From positions 248,001 to 312,000 of the forward strand of contig JAYXKI010000011.1 in the NCBI GenBank assembly GCA_037892935.1: a stretch of 64,000 nt of DNA. The letters are read 5' to 3'. The position numbers and the translations under genes are program-made. Each line of letters opens with the position of its first letter. Position 1 is the first letter of the stretch. This DNA comes from Phlebopus portentosus. Lineage: Eukaryota; Basidiomycota; Agaricomycetes; Boletales; Boletinellaceae. This document shows positions 1 through 13,495 of the stretch, in pieces. The notes below the pieces were generated by a model. The model saw only the letters and a program-made list of their open reading frames with translations. It made no database searches and had not been told where the DNA came from.

Positions 1-3000
1 CCTGCCTTGCTGTTACCGGTACCCCTATCTCCCGGCGCACCCTCCATAAGACTCGCAAATGTCGCTTCAGCACCAACATTACTACCCGACAAACGCGGAC
101 TCTGGCCTGACCGTCCGCCATTGGCACGTATCGTGCTAGGATCAAAGCCAAACAAAGCAGATCCGTCGTTCCGCGACACAGAGCTCGACCGGGAAGACGT
201 GGCGCTCGCACTCGCACTCGAGCTATGCGACGCACTGTTATTCGCACTCGGATTCCGTCCGTGGTTGCGGTCCCTCTCCCTCTCGCGTTCCCGCTGCTCC
301 CGCTCCCGCTCGCCCGGACCGGGCTGCCAAAACATATTCGCATGCGTCGGAGGCTGCGCACCAATCATCATCTGCGCCGCCTGTTGCGCAAGTTTATCTT
401 TCTCTTTATTCCCATGGGCATGCCCATGGTGGTGATGATGGTGCCCATGTGAATACGAATGACCGTCCTTCTGCGCATACGGATCAGAGGAAGACGAAGA
501 CGCGTGCCGAGAGATCGCACGGCTGCTCGCCGCGCTGGTCGCAGCGGACGAACTCGGGAAGCCGTTCGCCATAGAAAGCGGTGAGAACGGAGACGTAATC
601 GTAGAAGTAGACGTGGTCGATCCAGATGTGCTCGGGCTCACAACACCCGTCGCTCCACCACCAAAGCTTGTATTCAAAGCGCTTGTATGCGCGTACGGAT
701 AAGGATGCGAATACGACGATGCCGTAGTAGAGTCCGCAGATAGACCCTTCTGATGTTGATATGCCTGCTGTTGGTGCTGGTGACTCGGTGGGGCGTGGGC
801 GTGAGCGTGGGCAAGATTGCTCTGGGTGTACGTGTGCGGCTAGATATGCAAAACCAAGGGACGATAAAGATAAGCAGTCAGTAAATTTTGCCTCATGTTC
901 AACACGATGCATCACAGAAGAAGGGGAGGAAAGGAATCGATACAAAATAGGCTAGAAGACAAACAAGTGAGAAAGTCAGGAAAAGGCAAGGTGGGGTAGG
1001 CTTCCGAAGCCGGCGTATGGTATTGAGTAATCAAGCATCCCGGCTCTGAATCTGGGCGCACGCCTGCGTTCCAGACCGTATTTGTGCCGGCTACAGGCAA
1101 ATACCAGAAACTGAAAGCAGCGAAAAAACGATTGTCCGAAATGAAAGCCGAGGATAACGTCAGATGACGCCGATACACGCTTCCATTGCAGTGTGTGTCC
1201 AATCTGCTGGCGGGGCGCGCCCAGACACGATGCAGCACCAATACAGACGCACGAAGAATCCATAGGCACATAACCGTGAAGAGACACACCACGCGTGTGA
1301 TGCAGAAGACGATATCCGTGCATCACGCGGGAAACGCGAATGTGAACGCGGCTCCAGTAGAAAGATTCCGGAACGTAGATTACAGTAAGCGCCCATACCC
1401 AGACCACCGGAAACTCCCCAAAGTCCTTTTTCGAACGTCAAGGACACACCATGACGCCTGACCATGAGAGAGAGAAATCTCAACAGAGTCATCCGATGAC
1501 TCGGATGACCGCATAACACACTCACAAGCGAGATCGAAATGAAAAGTGTGACGCACACAGATGGGAAAATGAAAAGAAAATGGAAGTAAAAAAAAAAATG
1601 AAGGAAAAGCAAAAGGAAAAAAAAATGACGCAAGAAAAAAAAAATCTGCTCAACTCACCTGAAGTATACTGCTGCCGATAGGTATCTGGTTAGGTGACTT
1701 CGCATCATTAAGCAAAGTCGCATTCATAGCACTCCACTCCTTCTCCACACGCAGGCGCTCGCGTTGAATCTCCGCAGCAGCAGCCTCAGAAGAAGACGCG
1801 CTCGACAATTTGGTCACCATCATGCTCGGCGTCGGAGGATCGAAGCCGCAGCGGAGGAGGACTGCGGTGACGAAGAGGTCGAGGTCGAAGCGGAGGCGCT
1901 AGAAGTTGTTTTCTCAGCGCTAGAGGTACTACTGGATTCGGTCCGGTTATGGTCGCGGTTACAGGGGCCTTTGGTGACTTGGTACTGACTTCGCTCCCAT
2001 CTGCCGTGGCCGTTTTGTCGGACGGGATGGAAGAGAGCGCGGGAACAGAATTAGACGCTTGTGCTTGCGCTTGCTTTTCGTCATCCTTCACCGACTGCAC
2101 AGGAGCCGCAGCAATTACCCCAGATCCAACTGCAGATGCAGATGCAGTTCTGTTACTCACAGGCGCAGAGCTCGGAATCTGCATCTGAGTCGACGTTCCA
2201 TTCGCTTTCGCCTTCGCACCGGCATCAGAGGAGACAGGCGCAGCGTTCTCCTTTTCGCTCTCCTTCACATTCGTCTTTAGCTCCTTTTCGGTAGCCCCTG
2301 TCTTCTGCTCGCCCTTTCCCTTGCCGCTCTCTGACTGTCCATTTACGGATTTCTCTGCAGAAGAAGCCGGGGTTGACGTTGACGTCGGAACGGATGCCGG
2401 AGTAGTAGTAGTAGTAGTAGTAGCAGTTACGCTCTCCTTCGTATCCACGTCCGGAATCGCAGTCAAGCTTGCGCCGAGTCCTTGACTCGCAAACGAAACA
2501 GGGCGCGCCTTCTTGTCTTTGCCGTCCTTCCCTTCCTTAGACTCCTTGGTATCTTTGCTACCCTCCTTCGCATTCGCATTCGCATTCGCATTGACAGCGG
2601 CGTGCAGATTGGATGAGCTTTGCATATGCGGCGGCTTGGGCGGTATCCACAGTTTATGATTCGCGTTGACAACAACAGCAGACGCGTTATTATTGTTGTT
2701 TCCACCCGCATTCGAGTCCTTGTTGTCTTTGTTGCCACGATAGCCTAGAACGGAATCATCCTGAGCCTTAGTTACGGGCGCAGTCTTCTTAATTTGCGAC
2801 TGAGCTTGAGGCTGCGGTTGGTGAGAATGAATCTGCGATTGAGACTGCGTATGCGAATGATGAGGCTGCTGGAATTGAGCCTGTGCGGGTTGGAATGCTT
2901 GAGACTGCGCAGGCGGAGATTTGAGAATAGAAGTAGCGTTTGCGTTCACACCAGTATTTTGCTGAGCAGAGTTCACGCCCTTCTTCACGTTAGATGCGTT

Positions 3001-4510
3001 TGCATTCGGGTTGACGTGAACATTCGAGTTTGAGTTCGCACGGGCGGGCGCAGGTGGCGGCTGAACAACGGAAGTAGTCACATTTGCCGCGCCCCGTTGC
3101 TGAGTCTGAGCTGGTTTCTGGTTCTGCGCTACAGAAGCGTTCTTCGTCGCAGTAGGCTTTGTCTGCGCCGGTGCCGTCGCAGAAGCGATAGCAGACCCGG
3201 ACGCGGAAAACGAAGAGGTTCCAAGACCCGCAAGCTCAGGACGCGGTCCCATGAGAGGAGAAGCCGCCTCGCTCTTGCTCACACCTCTCGCCTTAGCTTG
3301 CTTCGCATTATCGCCCGCTTTAGTATTTACATTCGCAGTCGCAGTCTCAGAAGACTTGCTCTTGCTATGCGAGGACAACGAGGTGGTCGAAGAGTCGTCC
3401 GGGAAGGCGGAAGAGGCCGAAACAGAACGTGGGAGTGAAATTGTCCCCGATCTCCCACGCCGTGCTGGTGTCGGAGTCGAGGGTGAGGACGACAGGGCAT
3501 CATCATCCTTGGTAACACCCTTCTTCGCGGCAATTGCGTTTGCCTTTGTATTGTTCGATGAGGTGTTCAAAGATGGCGGAAGCTTGCCTGCGGAGATTGT
3601 AAATATTATTTGAAATAAACGACGAAGAAAAAAAAATTTTTTGTAGACGTACCAGCTTTTGTTTTACCTCCCTTGGTCTTTGTGGCTTTTGCCACAGGAG
3701 GACGATCAGTCTCGTCCTCCGTGCTAGAACCATCGTCGTCTTTCTTAGCAGCAGTTGAAGTTGAAGCAGAGGAAGAAGAGGAGACAGAAGCCACAGAGGA
3801 TGAAGAAGAGGTCGCACTAAATCCGCTACTGCCGCTACCAGCAGGTGCAGCGTTCCAAGAAGAACTCGGTGACAATGCTGAATTGCTACCACTAGGACCA
3901 GCACCAGAAGCCGCAGTCGCCGTCGCAGTCGCAGTCGCAGCAGCAGCAGCAGCACTCGACCCACTCTCACTCCTACTCATCCTCATCGTCCTCTCAAACT
4001 CCGCCTCCTGCCTCGCGCGCGCAACGACCTCCATCTCCTGCATCTGCGCAATGCCCTTCAGCTCGTCCATGAACTCGTCATACATCCGCTTCTTCTCCCG
4101 CTCGCTCAGCTGCGCGTCCGCGTTCTTCGCCGCGAACTGCGCGAAGAACTCGCAGCGCGCGTCTTCCAGCACCTCCTGCAGGCGCACGGAGCCCTGGTGC
4201 GCGAGCCGCCGGCGCGCGGTCTCGAAGATCGCGGAGAAGCTCGCGGGGGAGGAGGAGGAGGAGGAGGAGGAGGGGTCGAACGCGCGCGGGCGCGGCTCGG
4301 GCAGCGCGATGCGGAAGAGGTCGTTCGCTGGGCTCGAGAGCGTCGAGGACGACCTGGACGCGGAGGTGGATGCTGTCGAAGAGGAGGAGGAGGAGGCGGA
4401 CGAGGTGGCCGGCTGGATCTGCGCGGAGCGCGCGCGACGGTTGAGGGGCCCGGGCCGGCATGGGCGCCTGCCACGGTGCCCGACGTCGATGAAGATGCCT
4501 CGCGTGGCAT
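1..4510 (-). CDS. large Ser/Ala/Pro-rich disordered protein, 3' end outside the window
   Basis: I do not recognise this gene. Proposed coding exons on the minus strand are 4510-4475, 4418-3653, 3587 to about 1659, and 839 to beyond base 1. The start is MPREASSSTSGT; a 56-nt GC-rich intron (CTCAAC branch, GCGCAG acceptor) keeps phase 0. The next exon has a helical block (LQEVLEDARCEFFAQF, then charged residues) that may be the only folded part. The third exon is low complexity: poly-Thr, Asn/Ala and Gln/His tracts. A T-rich intron of about 820 nt ends at a CTAG acceptor at 840-841, followed by Ser-rich sequence with a His cluster (HGHHHHHHGHAHG). In exon 3 the frame shifts twice by one missing base (about 1,925-1,975 and 1,825-1,850). 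Regulatory or scaffold roles are possible, but nothing in the sequence shows one. Confidence 0.6.
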
Positions 4511-6190
4511 CGTCGTCTTGTCTTGTCTCGTCTCGTCTTGCCTTGTCTATTTGATGGCTATCTGTTTGTGAGCGTGGACGAAGGTGAGGGTGAAGGTGAA
4601 AGTGCCGTAGGTCAAAGTCGTGGAGGAAGGGTTAAGTAACCAGTAAATAAGCAACGCAACGGGAGTCAGGTGTAGTCAGTCAGTCACCACAGCACGTGTT
4701 TCGTTCGTTCTCGTGCTGCTGCTGCTGATGATGAATGACGGACTCGACGCGTCCCTCTGCCGACGTCGAATAGATACCCAATAAAACTGCTATCCCGCTC
4801 GTTAGATAGTGTTATAAACTACGAGAGACGAGAGAGAGAGACGAGAGATGAGAGAAAGAAAGCAACCTACACTCACTCTCCTTTTCGACCAACCACTTTA
4901 TTTCCCTCAAATTTTTCGCTGTGGGTCCCACCACCCACCACCATCGGAGTCGGAGTTTCAATTTCTCGTTCATCGCCCACCCTCAGCCCTCAACCCAATC
5001 CAGGTCACATTGCCTTTTATGGGGTCTACCCGTTTAAGGCCAGCTGTCCTTTTCCAGTGCGCATATACTCATGCACCTTAGGGACGGAAGCCCGCCAGCC
5101 TCTTCTCTAATTCACTCATTCGCTGCCCATTCAGTTGCTTAGGGATAAGACGAGCGTCTAACTCTAAGACGCAAGTCGACCGAGTGGGGGTATATTTCCT
5201 CTCCTTACTCCTACAATAATATAAGAAAATGCATAATATCGTGCATAGAGAATATATGCATATGCAACAAAACACACTACCTGACTAAAATAAAATGCAA
5301 CTAAGTTCGTGAAAATGGCGGTACTAAAATGGTAATGCATAATGCGAGTCAAACCGAGTCAGTTCTTGTAACAATGAAAAAGAGTGAATGAGAAAACAAC
5401 GTGGTGACCATGCAACAGACAGACAACAAGGAACAAAAAAGATGATAAACACTAGAGCTGGAGACTGAAGAAAACGCGTGGATCTGGAACGTGAACGATC
5501 AAGGAATGAATACTGATGCATCATCAAAGGGAGTGTCGAGGCGAGCATCGCCATCGACTGCATCAGAATATATATGCTAAAATGCACCGAAGAAAAAAAT
5601 ACTGAGATGAAATGAATGCATGCATAGACGATCAAATGCAAGTGCTTGGTCGACTGGACTGAATGGGCTTGGGGGATAATGCTGACGGTCGTGGTGGTGG
5701 TGATACACAAAACAATATAAAAGCAGCACAGAGCAGAGAGCCAAAAAAGAAAAGAAAAGAAAAGAAAAAAAAAACCGAAATGGATTAGAATAAAGCGGAA
5801 ATGAGCACAGCTCAACGTGCAACGCGCCTTGCGCACTTTCAAACGCGCGCCTCCGCAGCTCCGACGAGAGCATACACGCCCTGTGCATGCGACTGGGGCC
5901 AAGGGCGAGACGAGACCAGGCGGTGTCCCACGCGCACACCAGCCTCGGGGAACAATCGATACGGCGAACACTGGGACTACGAAAAGCACCGGAACGGCCA
6001 AGGTGAAAACGAGTCTCTGCTACAATGACAAAAGCGGATCCACGCGTTGGGGCGAGATGAGAGACAAGTGAGGCATCAACTCTACAGGACTGCCGTTGGG
6101 GAGATTGACGATCAAAAGAGTGCTGAGATGAGATAGCAAGTATGTGTGTAGCCTAGCCAAGCTTCAACGAAGAACAGACGCCAACGACAT
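4511..6190. other. intergenic region, no gene seen
   Basis: This spacer lies between two minus-strand genes and would hold the promoter of the first and the 3' UTR of the second. It contains CAGTCAGTCAGT-type and GA-rich simple sequence around 4,675-4,860 and a long A/T-rich stretch from 5,200 to 5,800. Open frames here are short and T-rich on the minus strand, with no codon bias or splice pattern to support a gene. Confidence 0.5.
5743..5774. repeat. (AAAAG)n microsatellite
   Basis: Imperfect AAAAG units run into a pure A tract, within the spacer downstream of the 6.2-8.5 kb gene. Confidence 0.8.
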
Positions 6191-8547
6191 CTACGCCTCA
6201 GCGCTAATCCCCAGATCCCTCCTCAACGAGCTCGCAAAGTCCTCAAGCTGCGCAGCATACATCCCTCCAAACCCAGTCCCCTCTCTCCCTCTCCTCCCAC
6301 CCGCGCCGGGTAGCGGAGTAGTGGAAAGTAACGGAGATGGCGGAGCACGCGCTTTCCCTTTGCCTTTGTCTCTCCTTGGCGGAGGCGGGATCTCTTCCTC
6401 GTCGTTATCTTCCACTTCAACGCGTCCCCGATGCGAATGGTTAGAACGCCGCGAAGATGACACTCGCAACACAGGTGCGGCGGAAAACGCTTCAGGAACA
6501 GGCGCGTCATCATCCACTAACGCACTTCTATTGCTGCTCGTCCGCGATCCCAGTCCCGCGGTCGCTTGCACACGTTTCACAGGGTACGTATTCGTTGGCG
6601 CAGGCGCATCGTCCGGTTCCCGATCGTCCACGACGCCCTTCTTCCTGCGTTCTCTATCTTTCTCCCGTTCACGTTCCCGGGAGACAGATGTAGGCACAGG
6701 CGGTACACTCGGCGCTCTCTGAGGGCCAAATCCTGAACCTGCGTTCATACTTGCTGTGCGCTGTCTTGCATATCCGCTCGCAGAGCTTACAGGTCCCGGC
6801 GTCAACGCTCTTCTCATCCCCGCTCCCGCAGCAGATTGCAAATTTCCATTACTCGGTACGCGTGCATGTCCATGATGAGAGGTCGAATGGACCGCATGAG
6901 CCGCATGGAGGTTCCCCGAGCTCGGCGTACGAGAATGCATCTGCACCGTCGCATACATCGACGATTGCAAGTTGCTGTTGCTTGCTGTCCTCGGATAAGG
7001 GTACGCGTGACCGTTCGCAGCAGTCGGTGAAGGCGTCGGCGCGTCTCTCTTTATATGCCCATGCGAAGACGTAGTAGACCAATCTCGCCAGCTGCCACTC
7101 ACGCTGCCCGGCCTATCCTTCCCTGCGCTCCCATTTCCTTCGGTTGCTGTCTGGACGTTATTGTTGCGTCCAGGAATATTAATAGGGTTGCTCCCTGTTC
7201 TCCCTTGCCCGCTCGACGTCGTGGTAGACGTCGCTGGTCCAGTCGACGGTATCCAGCGGGTATAAGCCGGACTTGCCGGACGGCGCTACTGGGTCTGACA
7301 CCGGGAGCCGTGACAGCAGGTGACAGCGGTCGGTTAGCATTTGACACGGACGGATAAGCGCTTATCGGCCGGGCCGGATACCCCGCCCCGACGGGTGTAT
7401 GCGGGGTACGTGGCAGCGACGGCGGCTGAGTCTGTGTAGCCGACATTGGGGCGGCCGACGGAGGGTTTGAAGGATCGGCGGACGGCGGCGTAGCAGGAGC
7501 AAAGTGAACCTTCCTACCCGCAGACGACGACAGTGGCTGTTGTTGCTGTTGTTGAGCAGGCGTAGGACCACGCTTGATAGTTTCCCAGATAACCTGCTGC
7601 TCCTGACGCACCAGCTCTTTCCATTTGTCCTTGCCGCGATCACGGTCGCCCTCGGACGGTCTGCGGCCATTTTCGTCAGGTCTCCACGTCCATTCATCTG
7701 TCAGCTCGTCTTCCACGAGGACATCATCATGGCGCTCGTGCCCATTCAGAGGCCGAATCTGGGACGAAGGATTAGGATAAGAGGTCACCCCGCGTCTGCG
7801 CGCCTCTTCTCGGATAACGGTCCGCATGTCCTCCTCGTATTCGCGCTTAAGTCTCGCACACGTCCGTTCATGCGCGTCGGTCAAGCGCGAATACGCCTCA
7901 TCAGAGCCCGGATCCTCGTCCGCGCTGCCAGACGTCGTCGATCCTGAAGAAAGCGAGTCGCGTCGATGCGACGAAGCACTCGCCGCATTACGTCGGGCAG
8001 AACGCACCCGATTATTGAAGGCCACTTGTTCCTCGTTTAGCCGGCGCATATACCTCGATTGTGCTTTCAACGTGGCCTCAGTCTTCCAGATCTCCAGAGC
8101 ATCGGGGTCAACAGCCCCTTCACCAGGAGGGGCCGGACTGCTACGACGCTGGGAGTCTGGTGGAGGAGGCAAGGGAGGGAGCGGATGTTCGGCGGAGGAT
8201 GATAAGGCCGCCGCAGCCGCGGAGGCACTCGAAGTCGAGCGATGACGTGACGATCGAGACTGGTTCGTTGTTGCGGGCGTCGTCGAACGCGGAACCCACT
8301 TTGTCTGCACCTGCTGAGCGGGGGCAGCACTAGCGGGACGTGTCAGAGGCGGAGCCCCTGAGTTCTGGGCGGACGAATTGGATCGGGAGTGACGGCCTCC
8401 TCCGAAAACCGAAGTTATACTCGAGGAGAAGCTGCTGAAGCTACTGAATGAGGGGCGAATCGACGAGCTAGTCGTCGATGTCGGATCGACCGACATAGGG
8501 CGGTCTGGACCAGTGAAGAGGCGCTTTGGATTGAGAGCGGTAGACAT
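6191..8547 (-). CDS. Ser/Pro-rich uncharacterised protein
   Basis: Two exons, 8547-7290 and 7233-6191, give a protein of about 766 residues. I chose the ATG of MSTALNPKRLFTGPDRP because the upstream in-frame sequence looks like leader. The 57-nt intron (GTAGCG donor, ACCAG acceptor) restores frame exactly between the two long coding blocks. Residues of about 180-330 contain two charged, probably helical segments (DALEIWKTEATLKAQSRYMR and KWKELVRQEQQVIWETIKRG). The rest is disordered: Ser, Pro and Gln runs, then SSGNLHAA/SNGNLQSA-type repeats, then an RERERERD basic stretch. The end is EDFASSLRRDLGISAEA. No family is recognised. It follows the preceding disordered gene on the same strand, but they are too far apart to imply shared control. 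Confidence 0.7.
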
Positions 8548-11500
8548 TGTGCACGCGGTGGACGGACTGGACGATGAAGGGGATGGTGAGATGAGAGATG
8601 GGAAAGCGATAGAGAGGGTGGCAAACGACTTACTTATGAGTAGGATACTAGTGCTAGTGCTAGTACATGCAGGCAGGCAGGTGTGTGTCTCTCTGGTCAC
8701 ACTAAAAGTAACACTCGCTTGCCACGACGTCGATCACAACTCAACCTCATCCGTCAACAACGGCCTCGGCGTCGCACTACACACGTCGACCTAACGTCGA
8801 CTTAATAGACACTGCCTACGATAAAAGCGAGGAGGAACGCAGGAGAGCGTATCGTATCGCACCAACGAGGAAGAGAGAGGCGCCAGGCTCATCATCCCCA
8901 GATTAAGTACGAAACACGTGTAGTCCTCCACACGTGACAGATGATTATGCAATCAACCCCCCACACGTTCTCTCTTTCAGCAGTTTCTGTCCTCTCGACT
9001 CAACTCGTCCCAAGGCATCAATATCATGCCTCGGTTGGAAGGATCATTGCCACAGTACATGTCATGGGACCATCGCCTTCAATACCACCTTTCAGATATC
9101 TAATACACGTTTCTTTCCTCGTCATCATCACCACTATCTATCTTTCTTTCTCTTGCACTGCGTCATCAGGTCAGGAAAACTCTCTCCCCTCAATACACAC
9201 TCTCGCTTTCCCCCGTCCTGAGCCGCTTTACCGTTACAGCTGCTGCCTCGAGGTGATGTATTCCCCACACAAACTTATTTTCATACCGTCTGCTCCTTAT
9301 CTCGGCCCCACTCCCAATTTGGTACATGTCCCGATTTGGAGTCTGAACTCTATCTGGATGCAACTTTTATGATGATTTAGTGTCCAGAGTGCCACGGTCG
9401 AGATGTGCGTGATGGATGCCGTGGTGTATCATGGACTTGCGTCCGCAACTCATGCACATCTCATTACCTCATCCGAGTAAACCTCGTGTCACATCTCTCA
9501 CTGAATCTTTATATCTGGACTTATCACCGCAGCTGGATTATTTTCTACTCGAAACCACAACATTGGGGAGTCAAGATCCATCATCAACCATCGCTCGTTC
9601 CGAAATGGTCCATCGACACAGTGGCATCCGCTCAATCGATTCAAGTCATTATTTTCTAACTTGATCTCTTAAGTCATCCTCTCCTGAGGTAGCACTTCGT
9701 ATTGGGACTTCTCGCCTCCTCATCGCTTCTGTCCCGCCCGCACCGCTGTTGACATCACTGGGGTAGATCCATCCATGCCATCTTCTCCTCCATTCTCATA
9801 CTACCGAAGAACTCTAGAACCCACGGGTCTCTTACTGTTCCTTCCTTCTCTAACCCCCTTGTTACCAGCTCGTGTTCATCAAACGCAAGACTGAGGTTAC
9901 ATCATCTTTCTTCTTCTACTGTACCCCTCCTTCGGAATCACATCCTATACTTACTCGATACTTACTCGGCATGCCGAGACTGGTTCCGGAACGTGGACTT
10001 TTCACTGGCCTATGTACTATACTTCACTTTCTTTAGTATCTGAACGGAATCAGTATACGCCTGGGTCCTGGATCTGCAAACTGATGATGAGTCCTTGTAA
10101 GTATCCGACAGAACCCGTAACCGGGCCCGGAATTATTCAAACTCGTGGTTATGACGCACTTCGTGACTGACCCTCCCACTCCGGGCTTCATCTGCTCCCG
10201 CGTGCCAGCTCAAGCAAATCCAAGAAACAGAACAAAGACCTCTAAGAATTGAACTTTTCGTCAAGGACAAGTCTGGATAGAGGTGCTTGACGACTCCTCT
10301 CACACCGTCCTATCCTTGCGTACCCCGCCTTTTGTTTCCTTTGCAGTTGAGCACAACTCCGACTACTACTACACACTGCGCTACATGTACGTGGCCCCTA
10401 TCAGCAAGAAATAATACAACCGCTGCACCTTCCAGATCAAGATGCCCCATCACATCTCAATTATGCTGCCCCTGCATACTTACTAGATCGGGTCTTCCCT
10501 GCTCGTCTTCATCTTGCCTCACAGGTACTGGCGATTCACGAAGAGCAACGATGATGGTGATGCATTAACCATGCGATGGAGATGACACGGGTCCAAATAT
10601 ATATATAATTCGTCACCGTGAAAACACGAGGCATTCACGAGCTTTTGCAATATTCTTTCCGCAGCTTGCGGCCGTGAAGACGAAGGCACTGTCGTTTCCT
10701 CCAATCTCCATTGGGGTTGAAGCTGAGATTTAATCTTGTTGACAGTTTTTGGATTTTATTGGCTGCCTGCTTCTGAAGAGGCGTAATTTTGAAGGGATGG
10801 CGCGACGTTGTTGGTGATGCTGTCTGCTCGTGGCAGATTCGATGGAAGCCTAACGACTCGCGTTGGGATATGTCTGTATGCATTGCATGAACTCAAGACA
10901 TCCTGCTCCGAATGTCTGTGAGGAAAGGCTTTTCCAATGTCACCTTCAATAATCATTCTGCTGACTTTTGAATCAAAGACTCTTAGATTCAGCGATACTG
11001 GATACCCTTACTGATCTTGCGAACCTCCGCGATATGAAAACGATAGTGTCTGACTAGGCTGAACTAGATTCCAGGTGCTCCAAGATCTCGCGAGGTACAC
11101 GAGCTCTGCTAGCAATTTCCTGTTTGTTTTTTTTTCTTCGTGCACTTTGAACGTTTCATCGCGCTGAACACGGGATAACGGAAGTGATGCTCGACAACCG
11201 GTCTGGACGTGGGTTCAGCTTGTTGACAAGCTACTGTATCATGGATCAACTTCCGAGGGTTCATCTCCTACATCATTGGATAATGATACTAAAGAGGGTC
11301 GTTATGAAAGATCTTCAAGTCCAGTCTTCGCCGCTGACGAAGAAATGATGCTAGTAACGCCTCGAGGCTCTGCTGGAAGGGAGAATTCCGGCGAGCCGTG
11401 TTGCACTGGCATGGAAATGACGTGCGACTCGTGAAGAATACACGGGTGAAGAACGGATGATAGTTGCTTCGAGTTCGCTTCCAACGGAGAAAAGAAGAAA

Positions 11501-13042
11501 GGTACAAAGATGTTCCGTAAGTTCTTTTGATATTGGATGTGAGTAGACGTTGACCGAAGACGTAGTCGGGTCCTTCTAGCGGTAAGGAAGGAATTATCTC
11601 CTTCCTTGAGGACGTCTTTACTTCTGAGACACTGCTTCTGAACTTTTCTCCGACAGACAAAAAAGAACTCATGCCTGTCTTTCTGGTCATTAGGCTCTGA
11701 GAATCAAAGCAGAATGGCTTGGCTCATCTTGCGAATTCCGCGCGATATGAAGGAGATGGCTCAAGACTGGACTGCTGATACTCCACAATCTCGCTAAGGA
11801 CACGTTCCCCGTTCTCTCATTTGCGACATCCCGCTGACGAAGCTGCGCGCAATAGCTATTCACCAGCTAGCTACGTAGCTCATCATGCCTCAAAGCATCT
11901 CTCGGACAACATGATCGTTATCCACTGCCAATCACCGGGACTGGTATTCTTCCAAAGTTACTCGTTTTGGTCAGTGGTCGCTGATTTCTTCGTGAATGTG
12001 ATATTCTATTCTGAATGGCTTCGATCATGAATGTAATGCGAGATGAACGGGTGGTCAGCAGAGCAGGTGAATGCCGAGCTGCCTCAAGGCCTCCGTGCGC
12101 AAACGAATACGAACGGATACGATATGTGAATGATTCAGCGAAGTTCTGGCTGAACTGTATTGCGCATTGCATGGATACGTCTTGGACTCTTGAGCCATAG
12201 AATAACTATGGACGTTGAGTAGAAGCCAAACTTCAGGAACGAGCAGCAGGTGCAATTACCGGTCGTGTGCCTCTATTAATTGCGAGTTCATCCGAGATCT
12301 CGCGCTCGGAGGTACTAGTAGTTAATAATCGTCACTAACGGTCCGCCCGTGTATGCGTGTTATGATGAACACATACGTCACTGCCGAATCACTCCGCAAT
12401 GTGCGTTCCTCGTCAGTCTCGCCGTGCGGTCTTCGCGAGTGATGAAGCGAAGATGTACTACTCGTGTGCCGTACCTTGAGATCATGTCTTACTTTGCCTT
12501 TTTTTTCGACCGGTACTACTCCGTCTGGCCTCATGGAATGTACGATATGTGTCTGCAAGCCGAGAGAACTCGGATTCTCTCGCACTCTAACAAAACTCGA
12601 CCGAAGATGGTTCGGATGGACGAGGACACGTCCAGGAAGTGGCTGCTATCCATATTTGGTTCGCATTGGATGGTATAACATCTATTTCTTGCTTACTACT
12701 TACTCCATGGAAGATTCTCGGTGATTAAAAGAAAAAGAAAAAGAAAAAGAAAAAGAAAAGAACAGCAGGGATTGGGAATGAAAATATGTTTGGGGAAACC
12801 TTCCCGAGCTTTGGCTTGTTCTTCAGATTCTCCGTGTGAAATATAAGCGTCCGTTCCAGTCGACACCTTGGATAGATGGGATCGAAGCCAATAACCGATA
12901 CTCGCTCGCGGTTGCGTTGGCATAGGTACTCTGCGTTAATACAGTATAGCTCCCTCACTCAGGCTCTCCTTCGGACTTATAACGCTTCTTCAATTCTCGT
13001 TGTCATTGTCCGAAACCATGACAGATAAGACCATAAAAAAGA
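8548..13042. other. long gene-poor spacer
   Basis: About 4.5 kb without a supportable gene. 8,700-10,500 is T/C-rich on the plus strand, with only short frames. From 10,970 to 12,300 there are diverged blocks resembling one another (for example around 10,990-11,100 and 11,700-11,810, sharing ATCTTGCGAA and CGCGATATGAA words), suggesting old duplicated non-coding or transposon-derived sequence. Confidence 0.45.
12727..12760. repeat. (AAAAAG)n microsatellite
   Basis: Five near-perfect GAAAAA units interrupt the gene-poor spacer. Confidence 0.8.
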
Positions 13043-13169
13043 TGTTGGATCAGCAAGCTGTCGAAGACCCAACTGGTCTCGGAAATGAACATAAATAACA
13101 TATATGCACCATGAAAAATGTTCATTTTCGAGACCAATCGGGTCTTCGACGGTTTTTTCTAATCCAACA
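13043..13169. mobile_element. foldback element (MITE-like hairpin)
   Basis: Arms of about 50 nt (13043-13092 and 13118-13169) are imperfect reverse complements around a 25-nt loop. Both outer ends read TGTTGGAT inward. The middle shares GTCGAAGACCC and TGGTCTC, and the inner ends share AAATGAACAT. The flanks are A-rich (AAAAGA on both sides could be a target duplication, but this is weak). It has no coding capacity. It may be a non-autonomous terminal-inverted-repeat element; a small-RNA hairpin is the alternative. Confidence 0.6.
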
Positions 13170-13495
13170 AAAGAGTCATGAGAGCTGTGTTGTCTTTTTG
13201 TAAAATGGGAACTACGACAATCAAAAAAAAAAAATCTAACTCAGATTCACAGACACGCGACACGTCGCGGTTGAATCACATGATGCAGGCTCAGCTACAA
13301 AGTGTGGTCAGGGATAAGGCTCCTCAGAGGTGTAAATGTTCACTCGGCTAAAGAGAGAACAAGTGCACATAAATGAGCAACTCGAGCAAATTGTCCTTGG
13401 GTGAACTGTTTACTGTAATAGAATATTAAAACTATTTTAAGATGGTCACGTGACCGTCACGTGGCTCGCGACGCTACCGCCGGTTACCGGATTAG

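Noticed and set aside
842..1657. Overlapping minus-strand frames between two exons of the left-edge gene
   Set aside because: The stretch is T-rich, begins at a GTGAGT donor and ends at a CTAG acceptor, so it is best read as one long intron.
3673..4554. 293-codon plus-strand open frame rich in Ser, Glu and Ala
   Set aside because: Mirror of the Ser/Ala-rich minus-strand exon of the left-edge gene, whose splice sites and phase fit.
5324..6001. Long minus-strand open frame of 225 codons
   Set aside because: Hydrophobic Phe/Leu/Ser composition arises from a T-rich strand; no splice sites or related protein; it lies in the 3' flank of a real gene.
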